This document shows positions 52,130 through 61,163 of a stretch of DNA of 64,000 bases, piece by piece. The stretch is from Ruminococcus sp. (GTDB lineage: Bacteria > Bacillota > Clostridia > Oscillospirales > Ruminococcaceae), in the NCBI GenBank assembly GCA_017620025.1, contig JAFZRF010000045.1, positions 62,001 through 126,000 on the forward strand, given 5' to 3'. Position numbers and translations under genes: made by a program. Under the pieces are notes generated by a model. The model was given only the letters and a program-made list of their open reading frames with translations, was not told where the DNA came from and did not search any database. Within the stretch, counting starts at the first letter, position 1; the number at the start of each line of letters is the position of its first letter.

Positions 52130-52770
52130 TGTTCTATATCGCAAAGTTCCTTGTAAAGATAGCCTTCCTGATAGCATTCAGAATGCGTACCGAGGGCAGG
52201 GAGAACGTTCCGAAGGATACCGCAGTCATATTCGCAGCGAACCACCGCACAAATGCCGATCCGCCGGTAGTTGCCTGCTGCTCAAAGGGCAGACACTGTT
52301 TCATGGCGAAGGAGGAGCTTTTCAAAAATCCGCTGTTCGGCTGGCTGATACGCAACCTCGGCGCTTTCCCGGTATCCCGCGGAAAGGGCGATATGGCAGT
52401 CATTGATACCGCCGTTGAGAGACTCAGCAGCGGCACAAACCTTATGATATTCCCGGAGGGCACACGCTCCAAGGACGGCAAGGTGCACCGCGGCCATACC
52501 GGTGCAGCCCTGATAGCGGCAAAGTCCGGCAAGCCGGTAGTCCCCGTAGGCATATGCTTCGGCGAAAAGCTCAGCTTCCGCACACCGCTGACGGTAAAGT
52601 ACGGCAAGCCGATTTATCCCGGAGACTATGTAGACAACCAGGAGGAGCCCAACCCGAGACAGCTCGTTAAGCTCAAGAATAAGTACATGGAAGAGATCAA
52701 GCTTCTCGTTGAAGGTGAACCAGAGGAAAAACCGGCAGAAAACGAGGCCGGAGAAGCTTCGGAGGAATAG
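52126..52770 (+). CDS. plsC: 1-acyl-glycerol-3-phosphate acyltransferase
   Basis: 214 residues. The catalytic HX4D motif is NHRTNAD, the substrate motif FPEGTRS is present, and the GHTGAALIA segment follows. N-terminal hydrophobic segment for membrane association. It makes phosphatidic acid from lysophosphatidic acid. The tail from about residue 195 is acidic and low-complexity (EGEPEEKPAENEAGEASEE), which is not part of the domain. Confidence 0.93.
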   Translation: MMFYIAKFLVKIAFLIAFRMRTEGRENVPKDTAVIFAANHRTNADPPVVACCSKGRHCFMAKEELFKNPLFGWLIRNLGAFPVSRGKGDMAVIDTAVERLSSGTNLMIFPEGTRSKDGKVHRGHTGAALIAAKSGKPVVPVGICFGEKLSFRTPLTVKYGKPIYPGDYVDNQEEPNPRQLVKLKNKYMEEIKLLVEGEPEEKPAENEAGEASEE

Positions 52771-52774
52771 TTAA

Positions 52775-54784
52775 ATGTCTGAAATTACGATAGCAGAGTC
52801 AGCCGGCTTTTGTTTTGGGGTTGACAGAGCCGTAAAAATGGTGTATAATGAGTTGGGGAAGAATACAAGAGTTGCGACACTTGGCCCGATAATCCATAAT
52901 CAGGATGTTGTGAACGATATGCTCGCCAAGGGTGCGAGGGTCATCGAATCGGTCGATGAGCTCGAGCCCGATGAAACGGTCGTAATACGTTCTCACGGCG
53001 TAGGAAGAGACGTTTATGAGCAGATCGAAGCCAAGGGAAACCGAATGATAGATGCCACTTGTCCGTTCGTTTCAAGGATACATAAAATCGTTGCAGAAAT
53101 GAGCGAAAAGGGCTATCTTGTATTCATTGCTGGGGACGCTCTCCATCCGGAGGTCCAGGGGATCGTTGGTCATTGTAGCCAAAAACCGGTCGTTTTTAAG
53201 GATAACTATGAGCTCAATGACATTTTTGCGAAAACCGGAAATATTTTTAAAAAACCCCTTGCTTTTGTTGCGCAAACAACTTATAATATTAATATATGGC
53301 AAGAGTGTTTAAAGATGATACCGAAGGATGATCCGAATATCATCGTATATGATACCATATGCAACGCTACTGAGAAGAGGCAGACTGATGCCGCAGAGCT
53401 CGCACGCCGTTCCGACATAATGTTGGTTGTCGGGGGAAAGCACAGTTCCAATACGGTCAAGCTGTCAGAGGTGTGCAGCCGATACTGTAAGACGTATCAT
53501 ATCGAAAACTCGGATGAGCTTTCCGCTTTAAAGCTGCCCGATGCCGGCAAGATCGGCATTACAGCCGGAGCCTCGACCCCGGCACATATTATCAAGGAGG
53601 TATTCTTAGTTATGTCAGAATACGAAAACAACACTACCAATCCCGAAGAGGAAGTCTTTGATGAAGCGGCTATCGACAAGTCCTTCAAGAAAATACATAC
53701 AGGAGAAAAGGTCAAGGGTATCGTTGTAAGCGTTGGCAACGCAGAGATCACAGTTGATCTGGGTACAAAGCACACAGGCTATGTAAAGCTTGAGGATCTT
53801 ACAGATGATCCTTCCAAGAAGCCCGCAGATCTCGTAAGCGTAGGCGATGAGATCGACCTTATCGTAATCAAGGTAAATGACGCCGAGGGTACTGCTGCAC
53901 TTTCAAGAAGAAAGGTTGAGGAGCAGGAAGGCTATGAGAAGATCATGAAGGCCAAGGAAGAGGGCACAGTTATCGAGGGTGTTGTACAGCACATCGTTAA
54001 CAAGGGTGTTACTCTCAATGTATTCGGCGTAAGAGTATTCATTCCTGCATCTCATACAGGTCTTCCCAGAGGCGCTGAGCTCGACTCACTCCTCAAGCAG
54101 AAGGTTCAGTTCAAGATCATCGAGGTAACTGAGGGCAGAAAGAGAGCAGTAGGCTCCATCAGAGAAGTACTCAACGCACAGAAGGAAGAGGCTAAGGCCA
54201 AGTTCTGGGATGATGCTGAGGTAGGCAAGACCTATGTCGGCAAGGTTAAGTCCCTGACAAGCTTCGGTGCATTCGTTGATCTCGGCGGTATCGACGGAAT
54301 GGTTCACATTTCCGAGCTCTCCTGGAAGCGCATCAAGCATCCTTCCGAGGTAGTAAGCGTAGGCGATACTCTTGAGGTATACATCAAGGATCTCGACCGT
54401 GAGGCTAACAGGATCTCACTCGGCTTCAAGAAGGCTGAGGATAATCCGTGGGAGATCTTCACATCCAACTACAAGGTAGGCGATGTTGTTAAGGCTACAA
54501 TCGTTTCTACAACAAGCTTCGGTGCATTCGCTCAGATCATCGACGGCGTAGACGGTCTTATCCACATCTCTCAGCTTGCTGACAAGAAGGTTGAGAACGT
54601 TAAGGACGTTGTATCCGTAGGCGACGAGGTTGATGTAAAGATCATCGACATCGATCCCGAGTCCAAGAGAATCAGCATCTCAATGCGTGCTCTTCTCGAG
54701 AACGACAGCGAAGAGGCTGAGGATAACAGCGATGCTGACGAGGTAGTTTACTCTTCCGAGGAGAAGTCTGAGGACGAGGAATAA
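52775..54784 (+). CDS. ispH-rpsA: IspH-ribosomal protein S1 fusion
   Basis: 669 residues. Residues 1-275 are 4-hydroxy-3-methylbut-2-enyl diphosphate reductase, last step of the MEP isoprenoid route: the 4Fe-4S cysteines lie in GFCFGVDRA, DATCPFVSRI and DTICNATEKRQ, and the domain ends with the usual GASTPAHIIKEV. From about residue 300 four S1 RNA-binding domains follow (for example GKVKSLTSFGAFVDLGGIDG and ATIVSTTSFGAFAQIIDGVD), then an acidic tail. The fusion is known in Clostridia. AAGGAGG at 53594-53600 lies 11 bases before the in-frame ATG at 53612, at the domain boundary, and could start S1 alone. The ispH part from 53080 to 53340 is notably richer in A/T codons than the rest. Confidence 0.95.
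   Translation: MSEITIAESAGFCFGVDRAVKMVYNELGKNTRVATLGPIIHNQDVVNDMLAKGARVIESVDELEPDETVVIRSHGVGRDVYEQIEAKGNRMIDATCPFVSRIHKIVAEMSEKGYLVFIAGDALHPEVQGIVGHCSQKPVVFKDNYELNDIFAKTGNIFKKPLAFVAQTTYNINIWQECLKMIPKDDPNIIVYDTICNATEKRQTDAAELARRSDIMLVVGGKHSSNTVKLSEVCSRYCKTYHIENSDELSALKLPDAGKIGITAGASTPAHIIKEVFLVMSEYENNTTNPEEEVFDEAAIDKSFKKIHTGEKVKGIVVSVGNAEITVDLGTKHTGYVKLEDLTDDPSKKPADLVSVGDEIDLIVIKVNDAEGTAALSRRKVEEQEGYEKIMKAKEEGTVIEGVVQHIVNKGVTLNVFGVRVFIPASHTGLPRGAELDSLLKQKVQFKIIEVTEGRKRAVGSIREVLNAQKEEAKAKFWDDAEVGKTYVGKVKSLTSFGAFVDLGGIDGMVHISELSWKRIKHPSEVVSVGDTLEVYIKDLDREANRISLGFKKAEDNPWEIFTSNYKVGDVVKATIVSTTSFGAFAQIIDGVDGLIHISQLADKKVENVKDVVSVGDEVDVKIIDIDPESKRISISMRALLENDSEEAEDNSDADEVVYSSEEKSEDEE
53594..53614 (+). 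promoter_or_regulatory. Internal ribosome binding site and in-frame ATG at the IspH/S1 junction
   Basis: A perfect AAGGAGG followed after 11 bases by ATG in the frame of the fusion (protein start MSEYENNTTNPEE). It sits exactly where the IspH domain ends, so a free S1 of about 390 residues could be made. Confidence 0.5.
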
Positions 54785-54796
54785 TAAAGACAGTTC

Positions 54797-54829
54797 AGAG
54801 CCGTATCGCAGGATACGGCTCTTTTTTAC
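54797..54829 (+). terminator. Terminator after the ispH-rpsA gene
   Basis: AGAGCCGTATC pairs with GATACGGCTCT, followed by a run of T. Confidence 0.92.
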
Positions 54830-54851
54830 TTTTACGGAAGCGGTGAGAATA

Positions 54852-55436
54852 ATGGCAAAGCAGTTCTGGAAGGGCAGCGCCCTCCTTGCGCCTGTACCGG
54901 CGGCGCTCGTTACCTGCGGTACTATGGAAAAGCCGAATGTACTGACGATAGGCTGGACGGGGATAGTATGCACCCGCCCGCCCATGACTTATATATCCGT
55001 CCGCCCGGAGAGATACTCCTACAATATTATAAAGGAGTCCGGCGAGTTCGTCATAAACCTCACCTCATCGGCTATGGTGCGTGAGACTGACTTCTGCGGA
55101 GTGAAGAGCGGAAAGGATATCAACAAATTCGAGGCCTGCGGCTTCCATACCGTTCCGGCTTCACAGGTGAGCGCACCGCTCATCGAGGAATGTCCGGTAA
55201 GCCTTGAATGCCGTGTCACCGAGGCAAAGGAGCTCGGCTCGCACACCATGTTCCTTGCGGAGATAGTGGCAGTTGCGGTGGATGAGAAGTTCATCGACAG
55301 CAAGGGCAAGCTCAATCTCCAGCAGTGCGGACTTGCCGCCTACGCTCACGGGGAGTACTTCGCCCTCGGCCGCAAGCTCGGCGATTTCGGCTTCTCGGTA
55401 CGCAGGAAGAAACACAACAGTAAACGGAGGAAATAG
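54852..55436 (+). CDS. Flavin reductase-like domain protein
   Basis: 194 residues. FMN-binding split-barrel of the flavin reductase family: PVPAALVTCGTMEKPNVLTI, WTGIVCTRPPMTYISVRPERYSY and GEFVINLTS. Such proteins bind FMN and are often annotated as flavin reductases or flavoredoxins, an electron-transfer role in anaerobes. The ATG at 54852 is preferred over the GTG three codons upstream; the binding site (GGTGAG) is weak. Its stop is one base before the xthA start. Confidence 0.88.
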   Translation: MAKQFWKGSALLAPVPAALVTCGTMEKPNVLTIGWTGIVCTRPPMTYISVRPERYSYNIIKESGEFVINLTSSAMVRETDFCGVKSGKDINKFEACGFHTVPASQVSAPLIEECPVSLECRVTEAKELGSHTMFLAEIVAVAVDEKFIDSKGKLNLQQCGLAAYAHGEYFALGRKLGDFGFSVRRKKHNSKRRK

Positions 55437-55437
55437 A

Positions 55438-56184
55438 ATGAAGCTCATATCATGGAATGTAAACGGATTCAGAGCCTGCCTTACAAAGGGCTTCGGCGAC
55501 TTTTTCACACAGGAGGATGCCGATATCTTCTGCATACAGGAGACCAAGATGCAGCCCGGACAGGCTGATTTCGAGCCCGAGGGCTATCACTGCTACTTCC
55601 ACAGCGCCGAGAAGAAGGGATATTCCGGTACGGCGGTATTCACAAAGCAGGAGCCCCTCTCCGTGACCTACGGCATGAACGGCACTCACCTTGACGAGGG
55701 CAGAGTCATCACCTGCGAGTACGAGGTTTTCTACTTCGTCTGCTGCTATGTGCCCAACGCGCAGCCGGAGCTCAAGCGCCTTGACTACCGCATGGAGTTC
55801 GAGGACGCAATGCGTGAGTACCTCAGCGGTCTTGACAAAAAGAAGCCCGTGGTATACTGCGGCGACCTCAACGTAGCACATAACGAGATAGACCTCAAGA
55901 ACCCGAAGACCAACGTCGGCAATCCGGGCTTCTCGAATGAGGAGAGAGCCAAGTTCACCGAGCTGCTCGGTGCAGGCTTCTCCGATTCCTTCCGCACTCT
56001 CTATCCGGAGAAGGTGGAATACTCCTGGTGGTCATACCGATTCAAGGCAAGGGAGAAGAACACCGGATGGCGTATAGACTACTTTGTAGTCTCTTCAAGA
56101 TTCATGGGCAGGGTAAAGGATTCAAGGATACTCACCGAGGTAATGGGCAGCGACCATTGTCCCGTCGAGCTTATAATAGAATGA
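55438..56184 (+). CDS. xthA: Exodeoxyribonuclease III
   Basis: 248 residues. AP endonuclease/exonuclease family 1: SWNVNGFRA, FCIQETKMQ, CGDLNVAHNEIDLKNPK and the catalytic GSDHCPVEL at the C-terminus. Repairs abasic sites. ACGGAGG, located in the end of the preceding gene, serves as binding site for the ATG at 55438. Confidence 0.96.
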   Translation: MKLISWNVNGFRACLTKGFGDFFTQEDADIFCIQETKMQPGQADFEPEGYHCYFHSAEKKGYSGTAVFTKQEPLSVTYGMNGTHLDEGRVITCEYEVFYFVCCYVPNAQPELKRLDYRMEFEDAMREYLSGLDKKKPVVYCGDLNVAHNEIDLKNPKTNVGNPGFSNEERAKFTELLGAGFSDSFRTLYPEKVEYSWWSYRFKAREKNTGWRIDYFVVSSRFMGRVKDSRILTEVMGSDHCPVELIIE

Positions 56185-56308
56185 TCTGTTACGGATCGGG
56201 CGGTTTTCAGGCCGCCCATTCTCTTTGAAAAATTTTTCTCTTTTCCGTGTCCGGTTTTCGGAAAAGCCTGCGAGAGTATATAATGAAGATCTTCAAAGGA
56301 GTGATAAT

Positions 56309-56875
56309 ATGACGAACAGCGAGTTTGAAAAGCTGCGGGAGGCCTCTCCGCAGAGAGCGCACCGTGTGCTATTCGATGAGTATGTTGCCTATGTCTATGC
56401 CATAGCTTCAAGCAAGCTCAAGGCCTGCGGAAGCCGTGAGGATATCGAGGAATGTGTCAGTGACACCTTTGCCGAGGTATACCGCTGCTGCGAGACAGTC
56501 AGATCAGGCGACGGAGAACTCAAACCGCTCATCGGCACTATAGCAAAGCGTACAGCGATAGATTTCTACCGCAGATTAAGTATCAGGTACGGACATACAG
56601 TATCCATAGACGACGATACAGTAACGCAGTACAAGGCTGATACGGACATAGTGGCCGAATCGGAGCGTTCGGAGCTCAGACGCATCGTTCTTTCCGAGGT
56701 CGAAAAGCTCGGAGAGCCTGATTCTCATATCATCATTCAGCAATACTTCAACGGACTGACAGTAAAGGAGATAGCAGCGAAGCTTTCTATGACGGAGTCT
56801 GCGGTACAGAAGCGCAGCACCCGTGCGAGGCAGAAACTCAAGAAAGCACTCAGCATCTCCGGCATAACCGGGTAA
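56309..56875 (+). CDS. RNA polymerase sigma factor, ECF type
   Basis: 188 residues. The ATG at 56309 follows AAAGGAG. Region 2 (FDEYVAYVYAIASSKLKACG, REDIEECVSDTFAEVYR) binds core and the -10 element; region 4 (IIIQQYFNGLTVKEIAAKLS and SAVQKRSTRARQKLKKAL) recognises the -35 element. A -10-like TATAAT is at 56279-56284, with no convincing -35, so its promoter may be read by an alternative sigma, possibly itself. The next gene, 11 bases downstream, encodes a membrane protein that is likely its regulator. Confidence 0.93.
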   Translation: MTNSEFEKLREASPQRAHRVLFDEYVAYVYAIASSKLKACGSREDIEECVSDTFAEVYRCCETVRSGDGELKPLIGTIAKRTAIDFYRRLSIRYGHTVSIDDDTVTQYKADTDIVAESERSELRRIVLSEVEKLGEPDSHIIIQQYFNGLTVKEIAAKLSMTESAVQKRSTRARQKLKKALSISGITG

Positions 56876-56886
56876 GGAGGATCAGT

Positions 56887-59682
56887 ATGGATTTTGATGA
56901 GATCATGAAGCTGATGAACGAATCAGCAGACAGCATAGCAGATCCCTCACCGGAGGAATATCCGGAGCTCGGTCGTGAGGAAAGAGAGAGGATCTACGCT
57001 ATGAGTGAACAGAAATATAACAAGGATATGAATAAGAGCAACGGCAAAGATGAGATCGAGGTCAAGGGTGTCGAGAGATACAACCGCCCGGTATGGCACA
57101 GATTTGTGAGCATAGCAGCAGCTATAGCACTCATCGCAGGCATAGGCGGCGGTATGCACTATATAAACAGGAACGGCAAGCCCGGCAACGATAATACATC
57201 AACGACAACAGAGGACAAGAACGATCTTGCTGCCGTAGCAAAGGAAGCAACCGAGAAGTGGCTTTACTTCGGAAACTTCTGCGTTTCCTGCGAGGTAGAC
57301 AACAGCGAAGGTGCAAGACGTCTGTATCCCTATAAGACAGAAGCAGGCAATGTCACGAAAGAGTTTTACTATGACGTTGTTACAGACACAAGGTTTACCG
57401 ACATCGATGCTATCAAGGATTATCTTGATTCAATGATGACTGAGAACGGACAGCTGCTTATGGCAGGTATGCTCGATAAGGATATAAACTATGAAGGCAT
57501 TCCGGATTTCGGAACTTCCGCAACCGGTTACAAGAATTGTTTATCATATATATTTGTTGAGGTAGAAGGCCAGCTCCTGAGAAAGGATATCGGCAGCAGC
57601 AATGAAGAATCAAGCGACGGCTGGGCAGAAGACATTGATATAAGTGATGTATCCCTGACAGCATCCGGCGAGGAGACCTTTACTGCGAGACGAAGCTATA
57701 CCCCCGGCGGCACTGAACACGATTTGACACACGATCTTGTATTTGTATTTGTACACAGGGACGGCAAATGGCTTATCGACAGCATGACAACGGAGACTAT
57801 GTCGGAGAAGGACCGTGCAAACGAGGAGATAGCTTGTGAACTGACTTCAAGCTATGTAGGGCTTCTCAATATGCTTGAGCAGCCTGAGTGCGACATGAAT
57901 GACATCATAACAATATCTTATAATATGCCTTATATGACAGAGGATATGTTCGAGACACCGGAGGAATACAACGAGTGGCGCAAGAACAACGGCAGCATCA
58001 GGGAAGAGTATGCAAGGCTTAAGGCCTTCGACAGCAGAGAACGGTTTGAAAGCTTGATATCCAGTTTTATGGACGGTGAAGCAGCAGAGGAATTCAAAGC
58101 AAGGTATTGCCCCGTACAGTACGACGGAAAATATGGAGACGTAATAGACAGGAACGGTGAACAGTATCAGCAGAGAGTGAGAACAGAACTTGTTATTTCA
58201 GTGAATGATGTACTCTATGCACGTACCGACAGAACAGTCACCTCCTTTGATGACAAAACAGAGTTCCTGACAGGCGACGGCGTTATATACGCAAGAAGAA
58301 AGGTCAACGGCGGCGAGAATTCAATATATCCCGACGGATATATGTACTTCTATATCGATAAGCATGACGGCAAATGGAAGATCAGAATGACAGGCGAAAA
58401 GGCTATGGCAGAATACCAGACAGCAGCTGCCGATGATGCGTTAGCTGAAGTGATAGAGGAAAAAATAGCTGAAAATGCCGATGAGTATACACCTGATTCG
58501 CATATCGCAGATATTGTCACCAATGAAGATATGGAGAAAATGGCAAGGACTCTTACAAATGCCTATGCAGACCTCAGAACTATCGCAGAGTACGGACTTG
58601 CCGCTGACACTGACGACAGCTTTGCACCAACAACGGCAGGCTACTACTATTACAGAGTTACCGACAGCCGCTTCAATGATACCGATTCACTTATCGGATA
58701 TGCCCGCACGATACTGACCAAGGATCTCGAGAAGTCTGATCCTGTACTGTCTGTCAGCAGCAGGTGCGGCAGCCTCGAGGGTATCGATCCCGATACGATC
58801 AGATTCGTTGATAAGGACGGAAAGCTGTACACTCAGTCTGCTTACAATAATGGCAGACCGGCGGTTGAATTCACGGGCTCACCTTATATAACTGACTGGG
58901 AGAAAGACGGCGCAGGAAACATCACCTCCTTCATTGCATTCCGTCCGATAGCATATCAGGATACTACCCATACGGTTCAGTACAGATTCGTGATCGTAGA
59001 TACTGACGATGGCTGGCGTATAGCTGAGGTAAGCCAGTCAGGCGGCTATGAGGAGGATGCTGCAAAACTGCTCAACGGTGTAAGGGAACTGAGAGGTTCC
59101 GGTTTTGAGACAGACGGTGAAGAGCTTATCTATACAAAGTATACCGGCAGCAGCGAGGATCTTCATTCTGACGGTGATACCCCCGGTGAGTATATCATAT
59201 ACAGCTATTACCCGGTAACCGATGGTGATTCAGCTCTTACTCTTGCACAGATGAAGGAAAAAGCATACTCAGTCTTCACCGAAGACTGCATCAGAAACCA
59301 GGACGCCAACGCAACGAATGCGCTCAACGATATGAAGCTGTTCGGCGGATATACGTCCGAATATCCGAGCAGCTACACCTGGGCATATGAAGAAGAGTCC
59401 ACAGCCAGGGCTCCTGAGCTCGGCTATTATATCGAGTACAACGGCAGGCTCTATAAGCTTGCAAACGGACATTCATGGCTGCTCGATCCGGGTGAAGGCG
59501 ATATCACAGCGGAGAGTTTACAGGGACGCATCCGCTATGCGACTGATGACAAGTTTGAAATATACAAGAATGTTGAACCGTCAGAGGAGACATACGGTCT
59601 CGGCATCATCACATTTGACGTTGTGGATCAGAACGGAGAATGGAGGATCAATTCTGTCGGTCTCAGCACAGGCGCTATGTAA
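56887..59682 (+). CDS. Large single-pass membrane protein, putative anti-sigma factor with repeated ectodomain
   Basis: 931 residues; AAGGAGG precedes the ATG. Residues 1-75 are cytoplasmic and charged (PSPEEYPELGREERERIYAM), the size of a minimal sigma-binding region; one membrane helix spans about 78-96 (FVSIAAAIALIAGIGGG). The outside part of over 800 residues has repeats of about 200 residues sharing YYxVTDxRFxDxDxxxxYxxxxxT (at about 165, 595 and 775) and a DGKWLIDS/DDGWRIAE/NGEWRINS ending. The units recall the IseA family of endopeptidase inhibitors, but this is only a pattern impression. It is encoded directly after the ECF sigma gene, the usual place for an anti-sigma factor. Confidence 0.85.
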   Translation: MDFDEIMKLMNESADSIADPSPEEYPELGREERERIYAMSEQKYNKDMNKSNGKDEIEVKGVERYNRPVWHRFVSIAAAIALIAGIGGGMHYINRNGKPGNDNTSTTTEDKNDLAAVAKEATEKWLYFGNFCVSCEVDNSEGARRLYPYKTEAGNVTKEFYYDVVTDTRFTDIDAIKDYLDSMMTENGQLLMAGMLDKDINYEGIPDFGTSATGYKNCLSYIFVEVEGQLLRKDIGSSNEESSDGWAEDIDISDVSLTASGEETFTARRSYTPGGTEHDLTHDLVFVFVHRDGKWLIDSMTTETMSEKDRANEEIACELTSSYVGLLNMLEQPECDMNDIITISYNMPYMTEDMFETPEEYNEWRKNNGSIREEYARLKAFDSRERFESLISSFMDGEAAEEFKARYCPVQYDGKYGDVIDRNGEQYQQRVRTELVISVNDVLYARTDRTVTSFDDKTEFLTGDGVIYARRKVNGGENSIYPDGYMYFYIDKHDGKWKIRMTGEKAMAEYQTAAADDALAEVIEEKIAENADEYTPDSHIADIVTNEDMEKMARTLTNAYADLRTIAEYGLAADTDDSFAPTTAGYYYYRVTDSRFNDTDSLIGYARTILTKDLEKSDPVLSVSSRCGSLEGIDPDTIRFVDKDGKLYTQSAYNNGRPAVEFTGSPYITDWEKDGAGNITSFIAFRPIAYQDTTHTVQYRFVIVDTDDGWRIAEVSQSGGYEEDAAKLLNGVRELRGSGFETDGEELIYTKYTGSSEDLHSDGDTPGEYIIYSYYPVTDGDSALTLAQMKEKAYSVFTEDCIRNQDANATNALNDMKLFGGYTSEYPSSYTWAYEEESTARAPELGYYIEYNGRLYKLANGHSWLLDPGEGDITAESLQGRIRYATDDKFEIYKNVEPSEETYGLGIITFDVVDQNGEWRINSVGLSTGAM

Positions 59683-59704
59683 AATCACTGTTAATATAAG
59701 ATAT

Positions 59705-59736
59705 GCGGGACTGCTTCGGCAGTCCCGTTTTTCGGC
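59705..59736 (+). terminator. Terminator after the sigma/anti-sigma pair
   Basis: CGGGACTGC pairs with GCAGTCCCG around TTCG, followed by TTTTTC. Confidence 0.92.
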
Positions 59737-59753
59737 AGCCAAACCATAGCTTT

Positions 59754-59789
59754 ATCAGGGAACCCCTTGCAAGTAAAGGCGTCCCTTGA
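59754..59789 (+). repeat. Fragment of the dispersed hairpin repeat (copy D, right end only)
   Basis: GGAACCCCTTGCAAGTAAAGGCGTCCC is close to the last hairpin of copies A-C (GACGCCTTGCAAGTGAAGGCGTCCCC), with the left arm degraded. Confidence 0.7.
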
Positions 59790-59854
59790 TAAAATTAACG
59801 TCTGCTGACTAACTGCCAAAGAAGTCGTGCTGTTATCCCACAGCAATTTCAGAC

Positions 59855-59883
59855 TTGTCAAAAATTCAGAAATATGTTATAAT
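59855..59883 (+). promoter_or_regulatory. Sigma-A promoter of the gene at 59920
   Basis: TTGTCA, 17-base spacer, TATAAT, about 37 bases before the start codon. Confidence 0.8.
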
Positions 59884-59919
59884 CAAAACATCATATATTA
59901 TATGAAAGAGGATGATAGA

Positions 59920-61083
59920 ATGAAAGTATCAGATGTAATAAATAACAACAGCGGCGCAGGTATGACTCCCTCCGGCTTTGATCCGCTCAAGTACGTTGCC
60001 GACAGGTTCGACGGCGCTGAATTTGCCGATAATACCGTGACCTTCCCGGAGTACGGCCTGAAGATAACTCTCCGTGCAGGCGAGCCTTCGCAGATCAATT
60101 CAAGCTATACCATTCAGCTTATATACATACTCGAGCATGAGTATTTTGAAGAGAAGATGACAGAGTCCGTTGCCGGCTTCGGCGATACGCTCTATGCCGC
60201 AATGAAGATGGGCGCAGAGAGCTTCTGCACCGGCGTTCTCCATTTCATCCTTATCGCTCTCAAATGCGAAGGCGAGGATACAGTTACCGCAAAGGTGATG
60301 AACGACGAACAGGTATTCCGTGTGCCCTGTACTATGGGAATGTTCCACGTAGGTGAGCAGTTCATGACAGGCGGCGATTTCTGGCATCTCCTCAGGGACG
60401 AGATAACCGGCTACCTCGGCAAGAAGAAGGCCTACTGGATAAAGCTCTATGCTGCCTGGGCAGGCGATCACCTCACCTGTGAGGCACGTATCAACAATAT
60501 CATGTATCCGGAGCTTACCGAGGCGCTCCGCAAGGTAGTGAAGAAGCCCGCACAGCCCATTCCCTACGGCGCAGACAAGCAGTTCATCCTCCTGATACAG
60601 AAGGACGATACCTACCAGCCCGCCCCCTACACACAGGATCAGGTAAAGGATCTTGTATACGATACCATCGAGCGCATGAAGGAGATCGACAGCAGCGAGA
60701 GCTATACAGCTGTTACAAACGCTGTATTCAACGACTGCCCGGTAAAGTCTCTCGCCCGTGAGATGATAACGTTCATCCCCGAGATATACTGCTGTGTTGT
60801 ACTGAATACCGGCGAGCGTGACAGCATCATCGCACATGACGATGATACGGATACCAACTGGGAGATGAAGCGTTCACAGCTTCGCGGCTACGGCTGGATA
60901 GACGGCGCTGTATACCGCTACATCCGTGAGAAGGCACCCTCCAAGGAGGATAATATGAAGATACTCGGTATCTCATCACGCTTCAAGGCCGCTTATCAGG
61001 CCATAACACAGGGCGCAAAGCTCGAGGATCTTGTGTTCGGCGAGATGATGTACCGCATAGATAAGGACTATATTGCCTATTGA
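59920..61083 (+). CDS. Unrecognised 387-residue cytoplasmic protein
   Basis: The family is not recognised with certainty (it may belong to one of the DUF families common in Ruminococcaceae). The ATG at 59920 has GAGGAT upstream; an ATG at 59902 would add six residues. No signal peptide or membrane helix. Visible landmarks: a beta-rich N-terminal part (NTVTFPEYGLKITLRAGEPS), a helical centre (TESVAGFGDTLYAAMKMGAE), a second half with DKQFILLIQKDDTYQ and IYCCVVLNTGERDSIIAHDDD, and the aromatic-rich GYGWIDGAVYRYI. Two similar halves (each ending in a helix-rich stretch) may reflect an internal duplication. Monocistronic. Confidence 0.8.
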   Translation: MKVSDVINNNSGAGMTPSGFDPLKYVADRFDGAEFADNTVTFPEYGLKITLRAGEPSQINSSYTIQLIYILEHEYFEEKMTESVAGFGDTLYAAMKMGAESFCTGVLHFILIALKCEGEDTVTAKVMNDEQVFRVPCTMGMFHVGEQFMTGGDFWHLLRDEITGYLGKKKAYWIKLYAAWAGDHLTCEARINNIMYPELTEALRKVVKKPAQPIPYGADKQFILLIQKDDTYQPAPYTQDQVKDLVYDTIERMKEIDSSESYTAVTNAVFNDCPVKSLAREMITFIPEIYCCVVLNTGERDSIIAHDDDTDTNWEMKRSQLRGYGWIDGAVYRYIREKAPSKEDNMKILGISSRFKAAYQAITQGAKLEDLVFGEMMYRIDKDYIAY

Positions 61084-61123
61084 TAGACAAATCGCTCCTT
61101 TGTGCAAAAATAATATTTTTCTA

Positions 61124-61152
61124 TTGACTATTTCTTGTTTTTGGTATATAAT
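61124..61152 (+). promoter_or_regulatory. Sigma-A promoter of glgA
   Basis: TTGACT, 17-base spacer, TATAAT. Confidence 0.85.
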
Positions 61153-61163
61153 AATAGTGTATA

